From JAWLGJ01 sp041685145 (GTDB lineage: Bacteria > Pseudomonadota > Alphaproteobacteria > Rhodospirillales > Magnetospirillaceae), in NCBI GenBank assembly GCA_041685145.1, contig JAWLGJ010000035.1, forward strand, positions 1 through 28,792: a DNA stretch of 28,792 bases, in the 5' to 3' direction. The first letter of the stretch is position 1. Every line of letters starts with the position of its first letter. Positions 23,138 to 28,792 of the stretch are shown here, piece after piece. Below the pieces are notes generated by a model. The model saw nothing but the letters and a program-made list of their open reading frames with translations. It searched no databases and was not told the DNA's origin. The position numbers and the translations under genes are program-made.

Positions 23138-24829
23138 TTATCGCTTCAGCCGGATGAGTTCGTCCAGCATCTGGTCGGCGGTGGTGACGATCTTGCCGGC
23201 GGCCGAATAGGCGCGCTGGGTGATGATCATGTTGGTGAATTCCTCGCCGATGTCGACGGTGGAGGCCTCCAGCGCGTTGGCCTCGACCTTGCCGGCGCCG
23301 GCGCTGCCGGCATTGCGCAGGTTCAGCGGCCCGGCGGCGTCACTGTGCACCCAGGCGTTGCCGCTGCGGCTCTCCAGGCCGTTGGGGTTGGTGAAGGTGG
23401 CCAGGGGAATTTTGTAGATGGCGCGGCTCTCGCCGTTGTCGAACAGGGCGGTGACGGTGCCGTCCTCGCCGATGTTGACGCCGGAGATGGCGCCGAAGCG
23501 GGCGCCGTTGTGGTGCACGGAGATGGGCTGGAAGCCGCCCGAGAACTGGGTGATGCCGTCGGGCAGCCCGGGCGTGCCCAGGAACCAGTCGATGTCGTCT
23601 GGGCCGGTCATGTTCTTGGCGCCGTTGGCCCACTCGACCTCGATGGCGGCGACGTCGCTGATGTTCTGGGGCGTGCCGTCGCCGCTGAAGGTGATGATGT
23701 TCTGCCCGTCGGCGGGGTCGGCCCGTTGCAGCACCTCGAAGGCGCCGGCACCGAAAGTGGGCATGAACTTGGCCAGGCCGCCATTGGGGTCGGTGAAGTT
23801 GTCGATGGTGATCGAGCCGTTGGTGGAATCGGTGTCGATCAGCACCCGGTTGCCGTCGGCATAGATGCGGCCCTGGGGGTCGGCGATGGCGTCGGCGATC
23901 TCCTCGGTGATCTCGGCCCAACTGCGGGCGCCGGAGATGCCGATGACGCCGGGCGTGCCGGTGCCGGGGGCGACGGTGTCGTCGAAGGTGTAGGTTGTGC
24001 CGTCGACGTCGAAGCTGGCGCCGTTCAGTTCCGCCAGGGCGCCGTCGGTGAAGGTGCCCTCCAGCATGAGCTGCCCGCGCGCGAAGGTGATGTTGCCGTC
24101 CTCGTCCTTGATGTTGACCAGGGCGGCGTCGCGGGGGGGAAGCAGCTCGACCTGCCATTCGTTGACGGCGGTCTTGGTCCAGGTCAGGCCCAGGTCCTGC
24201 GAATTGCCCAGCGAGTCGTAGAACAGGGCGTCGGACTGGTGGCTTTCGGTGATGCCGGCGCCGGAAGGCAGGTTCAGCTTCATTTCCAGCCGGCTGGTGG
24301 CCGCGGCGGTGCCCGAGATCATGTTCAGGTTCACCGGCCGCAGATTGGTGTTGTCCAGGGCCATCTGGTTGATCTGCTGAACATTGCCGGTGTTGTCGTA
24401 ATAGCCGACGCTGCCGTCCGGAAGGGTGGGCCATGCCTGCAGGTACCAGCCGCCGGCATTGACGAGATAGCCTTCATTGTCGACGCGGAACGACCCGGCG
24501 CGGGTGTAGCCCCACTGGTCGCCCAGCCCCGGACTGGGGGCCTCGTTGACCACGAAATAGCCGTCGCCGGCAATGGCCATGTCGGTGGCCACCGAACTGG
24601 GCGAAAGCAGGCCCTGCACGTCGTTGGAGCCGCGCACGGTGGGCTGCACGCCGCCGGCGGCGACGGTGCGGCTGCTGGTCTGCTGCGTGACCATCGACGC
24701 GAACTGCACCCGCGAGCCCTTGAAGCCCGTGGTGTTGACGTTGGTGATGTTGTCCGAGATCGCGGACATGGCGTTGGACTGGGCCGACAGACCTGCCACA
24801 CTCGAGTACATTGCGCTGTACAAGCTCAT
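23138..24829 (-). CDS. flgE: flagellar hook protein FlgE
   Basis: FlgE (563 residues) is the subunit of the flagellar hook. The N-terminal rod/hook domain begins MSLYSAMYSSVAGLSAQSNAM with ISDNITNVNTTGFKGSRVQF, and the family's AIAGDGYFVV follows near 86. The C-terminal FlgE/FlgK-type end carries VDIGEEFTNMIITQRAYSAAGKIVTTADQMLDELIRLKR. The variable middle domain is large and Gly/Asp/Asn-rich, longer than in E. coli (402 residues) but usual for alphaproteobacteria. AGGAGG is 6 nt before the ATG. It is the last gene of the fliK-flgD-flgE unit, 35 bp after flgD. Confidence 0.97.
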   Translation of the reverse strand: MSLYSAMYSSVAGLSAQSNAMSAISDNITNVNTTGFKGSRVQFASMVTQQTSSRTVAAGGVQPTVRGSNDVQGLLSPSSVATDMAIAGDGYFVVNEAPSPGLGDQWGYTRAGSFRVDNEGYLVNAGGWYLQAWPTLPDGSVGYYDNTGNVQQINQMALDNTNLRPVNLNMISGTAAATSRLEMKLNLPSGAGITESHQSDALFYDSLGNSQDLGLTWTKTAVNEWQVELLPPRDAALVNIKDEDGNITFARGQLMLEGTFTDGALAELNGASFDVDGTTYTFDDTVAPGTGTPGVIGISGARSWAEITEEIADAIADPQGRIYADGNRVLIDTDSTNGSITIDNFTDPNGGLAKFMPTFGAGAFEVLQRADPADGQNIITFSGDGTPQNISDVAAIEVEWANGAKNMTGPDDIDWFLGTPGLPDGITQFSGGFQPISVHHNGARFGAISGVNIGEDGTVTALFDNGESRAIYKIPLATFTNPNGLESRSGNAWVHSDAAGPLNLRNAGSAGAGKVEANALEASTVDIGEEFTNMIITQRAYSAAGKIVTTADQMLDELIRLKR

Positions 24830-24864
24830 GACGAACCTCCTGGCGTCTCAGGCGTGCCGACCGC

Positions 24865-25542
24865 TTACGAGGCGGCTGGCTGGGTGACGGACCGCACGTC
24901 TTCAAGCGGCACCGGCAGGCCGCCCAGCGACAGAATGATCCCGTTCTCATCGGCGGCGACCCCGGTGACCAGACCGCCCACGAAGGTCGGGGCCGTGCCG
25001 GTGTCACTGCCGCTGGTGGTGTTGGCTTCGACGGTGTAGATGCCCGGGTCCACCGTCGCGCCCGTATCGCTGGTGCCGTCCCAGGCGATTTCATGGCGGC
25101 CGGCCTGGGTCTCCCCGTCCAGCGTCGCAACGATGCGGCCCAAGGCATCCTTCACCAGGATCTCGGTGGCATCGACGCTGCCGGGCAGTTCGTAGGAGAA
25201 GGCGGTCTCGCCCCCGTCATAGGCAATCTGGTTGCCGGCGGCCTCGATATGCTTGTCCATGTAATTCACCGCCGAGCCCAACTGCGACGACTGCTGGACC
25301 TTGAGCAGCTTTTCCATGTGCTCGTTGCCGCTGATCTGCTGTTCCACCTGCGAGAACATCACCAGCTGATTGGTGAATTCGGTGGAATCCATCGGCGACA
25401 GCGGATCCTGGTGCTTGAGCTGCGTCGTGAGCATGTTGAGGAACATGCTCATGTCGGTGGCCAGCTTGTCGCGGGATTTGCCGGACTTGCTGGCCTCGTC
25501 CGTCTCCCGGGTGGACAGGGCGCCGAGCGCGTCGGTGCTCAT
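24865..25542 (-). CDS. flgD: flagellar hook cap protein FlgD
   Basis: FlgD (225 residues) is the scaffold cap for hook polymerisation. The N-terminal segment MFLNMLTTQLKHQDPLSPMDSTEF-TNQLVMFSQVEQQ is the family signature (residues about 33-69). The C-terminal half is an Ig/Tudor-like domain with ILVKDALGRIVATLDGETQAGRHEIAWDGTSDTG and DPGIYTVEA. Length fits the family. It lies 12 bp after fliK and upstream of flgE, so it shares the sigma-54 promoter at 27155-27170. Confidence 0.97.
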   Translation of the reverse strand: MSTDALGALSTRETDEASKSGKSRDKLATDMSMFLNMLTTQLKHQDPLSPMDSTEFTNQLVMFSQVEQQISGNEHMEKLLKVQQSSQLGSAVNYMDKHIEAAGNQIAYDGGETAFSYELPGSVDATEILVKDALGRIVATLDGETQAGRHEIAWDGTSDTGATVDPGIYTVEANTTSGSDTGTAPTFVGGLVTGVAADENGIILSLGGLPVPLEDVRSVTQPAAS

Positions 25543-25554
25543 GCCTTCTCTCCC

Positions 25555-27114
25555 TTACACCGTGATGTCGATGCGTTCGGTTCCGCCAAAGCCGGTCTCC
25601 GGCGGCCGGTCGAAGAACGCGGCTTCGGCCGTGGGGTCGTCGTCGTTTTGGGCGTCGTCGCCGGGCAGGCCCGCCCCGCCGCCGGCGGTGTTCCCGCGCG
25701 AGGCGTTCTGGTTCTGCTCGCGCAGATTGAAGTTGAGGCTGCCGGCGTCGGTGCGCAGGCCGGCCTCCTGCAGGGCGCGTTCGATGGTGCGGACGTCGCG
25801 CTGCATCAGGTCCAGCGTGTCGGGGCTGTCGGCGGTGATGGTCGCCTGCACGCGCCCGTCGGCGGCGATATCCAGCCGCACCTCGATGCGGCCGAGCGAT
25901 TCCGGCTTGAGCTGAATGTTGATGCGGTCGTGGCCATTCTGCGCCGCCTTGTTGATCTGCACCGCCACCTGTTCGGTAACCGCCTGGGGCGTCGGCAGGC
26001 GCGCGGTCTCCGCGGCGCCGCCGGCCGACTGGGCATGGGTGGAGGCGCCGGTGGGGGTGGGGCTGGCGGCCTGATGCCCGGCGGCGCCGTCGCCGGTGCC
26101 CAGTGCCGCCGGCGCCGTCGCCGGCTGGGCGGTCGCCGGCGTCGGCGTGGCGCCGTCCGGGGTCGCCATCCGCGCCTGCAGGCTTTCGGCGAATCCCTCG
26201 CCGCTGCGCGCGGCGCTGCGGGCAGCCGCCTGCGCCTCGCGCACCGCCCGCGAAATCTGCTGGCCGGGCTTCTCGGCGTCGCCGCCGGCGCGCAGCGCCT
26301 CGACCGCGTTGCGTCCCAGCCGCAGGCCGTTGTTGTCGCGGTTGCCCGCCAAGGCCTGGCGGACGGCCTGCGCCGCCCCCTCGCCGTCGGCGGCAGCCTG
26401 TTGCGCCTGGGCGGCGACGTCGACCCGCACCTGCATTTGACCGCGCCAGCCGTCTTCGGCCAGGCCGCGGGCCAATTGTTGGGCCTGGGTCTGGGCCTGG
26501 GTCTGGGCCTGGGTCTGGGCCTGGGTCTGGGTCTGGGTCGCCGCCTGCGAGGCGCCTTGTCCGCTGTTCTGGGCCGGGGATGTGCCCGCCTGACCGCCCT
26601 GCGCCGTGCCCCGCCCCGTCGCCTGCTGGGCGTTGCGGCCGTCGGCGTTCAGCAGAGCATTTTCCAGGCGGGCGCGCGATTCGCCGCGTCCCTGGACGTC
26701 GCCGGCGGCGGCGTTGGGGCGCTGCCCCTCGGCACGACCGTCGCGGCCCTCGGCGGCCGTGCGGGCGCCGGGGGCGTCGCGGTCGCGGCCGCCGCCCTGC
26801 CCCTGGTCCTGGGGGCGCGCCGGGCTGTCGGCGGCCGGGGCCTGCTCCGCGGCGGCCGTGTCCTGTTCCGTATCACGGGGGGGCGGCGCGGCGTCCTCGG
26901 GCCGGGCCGGGGCCTCGTCGGCCGGTGCGGCCGCTTCCTGGTCGTGCTCGGGCTCGCGGCCGGCCTCCGGCGGGTCGGAGCGCCGCTGTTCGACCGGCTC
27001 CGACTCCCGCAGGAACTCCGCGAATTCGCGATCGTCGCCGCCGCCGCCGCCGTTGCGGGACGGGGCGGGGGCGGCCTGGGGCATGATGACGTCGGCAATG
27101 GCGTTTGGCTGCAT
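25555..27114 (-). CDS. fliK: flagellar hook-length control protein FliK
   Basis: FliK (519 residues) measures hook length and switches export specificity. Residues about 1-370 are low-complexity, rich in Ala, Gln, Arg, Asp and Glu, including a TQAQ repeat. The C-terminal Flg_hook domain (about 400-475) has INKAAQNGHDRINIQLKPESLGRIEVRL, RVQATITADSPDTLDLMQRDVRTIERALQEAGL. The start at 27114 (MQPNAIADVIM) is preferred because the frame from 27171 begins inside the sigma-54 promoter. The ribosome-binding site is weak, and a GTG at 27129 is an alternative. It heads the fliK-flgD-flgE unit. Confidence 0.9.
   Translation of the reverse strand: MQPNAIADVIMPQAAPAPSRNGGGGGDDREFAEFLRESEPVEQRRSDPPEAGREPEHDQEAAAPADEAPARPEDAAPPPRDTEQDTAAAEQAPAADSPARPQDQGQGGGRDRDAPGARTAAEGRDGRAEGQRPNAAAGDVQGRGESRARLENALLNADGRNAQQATGRGTAQGGQAGTSPAQNSGQGASQAATQTQTQAQTQAQTQAQTQAQQLARGLAEDGWRGQMQVRVDVAAQAQQAAADGEGAAQAVRQALAGNRDNNGLRLGRNAVEALRAGGDAEKPGQQISRAVREAQAAARSAARSGEGFAESLQARMATPDGATPTPATAQPATAPAALGTGDGAAGHQAASPTPTGASTHAQSAGGAAETARLPTPQAVTEQVAVQINKAAQNGHDRINIQLKPESLGRIEVRLDIAADGRVQATITADSPDTLDLMQRDVRTIERALQEAGLRTDAGSLNFNLREQNQNASRGNTAGGGAGLPGDDAQNDDDPTAEAAFFDRPPETGFGGTERIDITV
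26481..26540. repeat. GGGN3 tandem repeat inside fliK
   Basis: The plus strand reads GGGCCTGGGTCT four times (26481-26528) and then a degenerate GGGTCTGGGTCG. Ten GGG triplets occur, each with a 3-nt spacer. It encodes a TQAQ repeat on the minus strand. The 12-bp unit keeps frame, so copy number may vary without breaking fliK. The G-rich strand is the template strand. Confidence 0.95.
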
Positions 27115-27154
27115 GGTCTGCGTCTTCACCCAGCGGTTTCCGGTCCCACAGGCA

Positions 27155-27170
27155 AGCAAGAGCCTTGCCA
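27155..27170 (-). promoter_or_regulatory. sigma-54 promoter of fliK-flgD-flgE
   Basis: On the minus strand TGGCAAG-GCTC-TTGCT is a near-perfect match to TGGCACG-N4-TTGCW, with GG and GC at the required 10-nt spacing. Transcription should begin near 27144, 30 nt before the fliK ATG. Its activator is probably FlbD, encoded in the same window. Confidence 0.85.
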
Positions 27171-27288
27171 ACTGCCCGGGGCGCCGATTTTGGCGGCGTT
27201 TCGGACGCCGGAGGGGTGGGCGGGCCCGGCGCTGGGCAAGAAGGGCCGCGTGGGCGCGGCAGAATGTGCCCAGGCCGGGCCGGGGCTG

Positions 27289-27316
27289 TTGCGGCGGCGG
27301 CCGCTGGGGCTATAAA
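27289..27316 (+). promoter_or_regulatory. candidate sigma-70 promoter of flbT
   Basis: TTGCGG (27289-27294) and TATAAA (27311-27316) are 16 nt apart; the -10 matches five of six bases, the -35 only three. The predicted start leaves a leader of about 50 nt before the flbT GTG. No GG-N10-GC sigma-54 element was found on this strand between fliK and flbT. Confidence 0.45.
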
Positions 27317-27374
27317 GAAGGTCAGGCGAGGGGCGGGAACGTCCGCGCGAACCCCGGCGAGGAGGAAGCCGACC

Positions 27375-27827
27375 GTGCCATTGCTGATTGACTTCAAGTC
27401 CGGCGACAAGCTCATCATCAACGGGGCCGTCATCGAGAATGGCGGCGCCGGCACCAAGCTGCTGGTGCACAACCAGTCCGCCATCCTGCGCGAGAAGGAA
27501 ATCCTCTCCGAGGCCGACACCCAGACGCCGGCGGCGCGGGTCTATTTCGCCCTGCAATGCGCCTATATCTTCCCGGCCAAGCGGGACGATTATCTGCAGT
27601 TGTTCGAGAATTTTCTCGGCGACTATCTCGGCGCCTGCGCCAGCGCCGTGCCCATCGGCAACGAGATCCGCAAGCACGTCAAGGCCGGCAATCTCTACAA
27701 GGCGCTGCGCTCGGCCCAGAAGCTCCTGGCGCACGAACGTGAGGTCATCCAGGCCCTGAATAAGGATCTGGAGACGCTGGTGGGTGACGAGGAACGCAAG
27801 CGTCTGAGCGGCGAGACGTCGGCGTAA
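27375..27827 (+). CDS. flbT: flagellin synthesis post-transcriptional regulator FlbT
   Basis: FlbT (150 residues) represses flagellin translation by binding flagellin mRNA 5' leaders in Caulobacter. The family signature runs LLIDFKSGDKLIINGAVIENG (residues 3-23), then LREKEILSEADTQTPAARVYFALQCAYI, LFENFLGDYLGACAS, and NEIRKHVKAGNLYKALRSAQKLLAHE. The start is GTG at 27375 with AGGAGGA about 10 nt upstream. It is transcribed away from fliK and toward flaF; a hairpin follows its stop. Convergent flbT/flaF is unusual, since they are often codirectional. Confidence 0.95.
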   Translation: MPLLIDFKSGDKLIINGAVIENGGAGTKLLVHNQSAILREKEILSEADTQTPAARVYFALQCAYIFPAKRDDYLQLFENFLGDYLGACASAVPIGNEIRKHVKAGNLYKALRSAQKLLAHEREVIQALNKDLETLVGDEERKRLSGETSA

Positions 27828-27847
27828 GGCCGGCGACCCCGTCCCGA

Positions 27848-27876
27848 CCCTCCCCCGCGCGGGCGCGGGGAGAGGG
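27848..27876. terminator. hairpin between convergent flbT and flaF
   Basis: CCCTC-CCCCGCGC (27848-27860) pairs with GCGCGGGG-A-GAGGG (27863-27876), a 13-bp stem with one bulged A and a 2-nt gap, closed in practice by a slightly opened loop. It lies 21 nt after the flbT stop and 45 nt after the end of flaF. There is no clean U tract, so it may stop transcription from either side weakly. Confidence 0.5.
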
Positions 27877-27920
27877 AGGGGAAAGAGGCGCTGCCGCGTG
27901 CGAACGAGCCGAAAAGCCGC

Positions 27921-28286
27921 TCAGGCGGCCGCGGCGGTCTGCCGGTTGCGTTCGCCTTCCAGCAGCCCTTCGGCAAGCTGAAAATTGATGTTGGCCAGCG
28001 TGTCCAGCGTCCCGTCCGAAATGCGGGCGCCGTGGCGGAAGGTCGCGTCGGCGACGAAATTGGCCAGCCGCAGGATGTTGTCGCGCACCGCCTGCGGCAG
28101 CGGCGAGTCGGCGCGGGTGACCAGCGTCTTCACCGCCACCCACAGCTCAAGATTGTGGTTCAGGGCGGCGACCAGCGCCCCCTGGTCCTCGCGCTTCAGC
28201 TTCGCCTGGTCCAGCATCACCGCCGCGCGCGACAGCGCGAACGCCTCGTGTTCGGCCGGGGTGAGGTCGGCAAATTCTTCGAGCAT
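27921..28286 (-). CDS. flaF: flagellar biosynthesis regulator FlaF
   Basis: FlaF (121 residues) is required for flagellin synthesis or secretion in Caulobacter and acts opposite to FlbT. Family features are ALVAALNHNLELWVAVKTLV (about 39-58), LPQAVRDNILRLANFVADAT (about 63-82) and the C-terminal DTLANINFQLAEGL. The N-terminus is slightly divergent. The start at 28286 is preceded by AAAGGGAA. A sigma-54 promoter lies 50 nt upstream and an inverted repeat spans the leader. Confidence 0.92.
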   Translation of the reverse strand: MLEEFADLTPAEHEAFALSRAAVMLDQAKLKREDQGALVAALNHNLELWVAVKTLVTRADSPLPQAVRDNILRLANFVADATFRHGARISDGTLDTLANINFQLAEGLLEGERNRQTAAAA

Positions 28287-28289
28287 GGC

Positions 28290-28333
28290 AGGTTCCCTTT
28301 CAGTCGTGGCGCGGACATGATCCGCGGGAACCT
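28290..28333 (-). repeat. inverted repeat in the flaF leader/promoter
   Basis: On the plus strand AGGTTCCC (28290-28297) is repeated inverted as GGGAACCT (28326-28333). An inner inverted repeat, GCGGA-CATGA-TCCGC (28311-28325), directly abuts the outer right arm. The left plus-strand arm covers the flaF ribosome-binding region; the right arm lies about at the predicted transcription start. Whether both arms are transcribed depends on the exact start. Confidence 0.8.
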
Positions 28334-28336
28334 ACA

Positions 28337-28352
28337 TGCACGAGCCATGCCA
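28337..28352 (-). promoter_or_regulatory. sigma-54 promoter of flaF
   Basis: On the minus strand TGGCATG-GCTC-GTGCA matches TGGCACG-N4-TTGCA with GG and GC at the correct spacing. It shares the spacer GCTC with the fliK promoter. The predicted start is near 28326, about 40 nt before the flaF ATG. It overlaps nothing, since the pseI stop is at 28364. Confidence 0.82.
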
Positions 28353-28363
28353 GATGCTCGTGG

Positions 28364-28792
28364 TCAGTCGGCGGCGTCTTCGGGCGCCAGCATGTCCAGG
28401 GACAGCGGTGTGCCGCGTTGGAGTGCCCGCGCCGCGCGGCGGCCCAGCACCGCCGGCAGCAGCCGGGGCGGCAGGCCGTGGCCGGGGCGGATGGAGCGCA
28501 CGTTGCGTTCGCTCAGAATTTCACCGGCGGCGATGTCGGCGACCACGTACAGCGACCGGCGCAGCGGGCGCATCGCCGCCTCGCTGTCGCCGGGGCCGTA
28601 AGCGATGCGGCCCAGCGCGCTCCAGGCGGTGCGCACGTCGCGCACCAGCGCCGCCAGTTCCGGCGGCTCCAGCGAGAAGGCGGCGTCGGGGCCGCCGTCG
28701 GCGCGGCGCAGGGTGACGTGCTTTTCCACCGCTACCGCGCCCAGGGCGGCGGCGGCCACCGGCACGGCGGTGCCCGGGGTGTGGTCGGACAG
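28364..28792 (-). CDS. pseI: pseudaminic acid synthase PseI, C-terminal part (runs off the right edge)
   Basis: The frame enters the window at 28792 and stops at 28364, giving the last 142 residues. It contains LSDHTPGTAVPVAAAALGAVAVEKHVTL and GGPDAAFSLEPPEL, then the hinge RTAWSALGRIAYGP, the SAF (antifreeze-like) domain RRSLYVVADIAAGEILSERNVRSIRPGHGLPPRLL and a tail ending RGTPLSLDML. This matches PseI-type sialic/pseudaminic acid synthases; NeuB is the alternative, but the SAF motif and GPDAAFSLEP fit PseI better. The product is a nonulosonic acid used to glycosylate flagellin. Its placement by flaF supports a flagellar role. Confidence 0.88.
   Translation of the reverse strand: MSDHTPGTAVPVAAAALGAVAVEKHVTLRRADGGPDAAFSLEPPELAALVRDVRTAWSALGRIAYGPGDSEAAMRPLRRSLYVVADIAAGEILSERNVRSIRPGHGLPPRLLPAVLGRRAARALQRGTPLSLDMLAPEDAAD

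Noticed and set aside
26481..26540. CRISPR or minisatellite unrelated to coding
   Set aside because: The 12-bp units are in frame within fliK and encode a Thr/Gln/Ala repeat.

Overview
The window is about 28.8 kb of very GC-rich, densely packed DNA. It looks like the chromosome of a polarly flagellated alphaproteobacterium, most likely in or near the Rhodospirillales. The reasons are the alphaproteobacteria-specific flagellar regulators FlbD, FlbT and FlaF, a CtrA-like box at the fliF promoter, PHB-granule phasins, short-form HisG, and the gene order hisG-hisD-UPF0262-phosphatase-infA-maf-RNase E/G-yacG-tRNA-Phe. The taxonomic placement is inference. I see no insertion sequence, phage gene, CRISPR array or pseudogene.

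Region 1 (1-3.4 kb) is a set of small units. The 5' part of ligD (non-homologous end joining) reads leftward off the edge. Diverging from it are two phasin-type genes that end at a clear intrinsic terminator, then a tiny lipoprotein gene. Facing these are a 1-Cys peroxiredoxin gene and tRNA-Phe(GAA).

Region 2 (3.4-10.8 kb, all minus strand) is a housekeeping block read as dcd, murA, hisG, hisD, UPF0262, a low-molecular-weight phosphatase, infA, maf, an RNase E/G-type protein, yacG and tRNA-Phe. Many genes touch or overlap. Candidate sigma-70 promoters precede dcd and infA.

Region 3 (10.8-22.9 kb, all minus strand) is one long flagellar transcription unit: fliF, fliG, fliH, fliN, motA, flbD, flhA, flhF, flhG. 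It continues with no real gap into a FliK-like Pro/Ala-rich protein, a QueF-fold protein that has lost its catalytic cysteine, and a 64-residue basic protein. It encodes the MS ring, C ring, stator A subunit, export gate, the FlhF/FlhG polar placement pair and the sigma-54 activator FlbD. Its promoter has a -35 hexamer overlapped by a CtrA-like TTAA-N7-TTCA box, with a perfect 17-bp palindrome just upstream.

Region 4 (23.1-28.8 kb) is the hook and filament part. fliK, flgD and flgE run leftward from a near-consensus sigma-54 promoter. flbT runs rightward from its own candidate sigma-70 promoter. flaF runs leftward from a second sigma-54 promoter, and the 3' part of a pseudaminic acid synthase gene (pseI) enters from the right edge. 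The expected hierarchy, inferred from Caulobacter, is: CtrA/sigma-70 drives fliF and hence FlbD; FlbD with sigma-54 drives fliK-flgD-flgE and flaF; FlbT and FlaF tune flagellin synthesis; PseI supplies sugar for flagellin glycosylation.

The least explained items are the QueF-like and FliK-like genes at the distal end of the flhF-flhG unit, the fliF control region, a telomere-like G3N3 repeat in fliK, and a 48-bp direct repeat between flgE and fliF.
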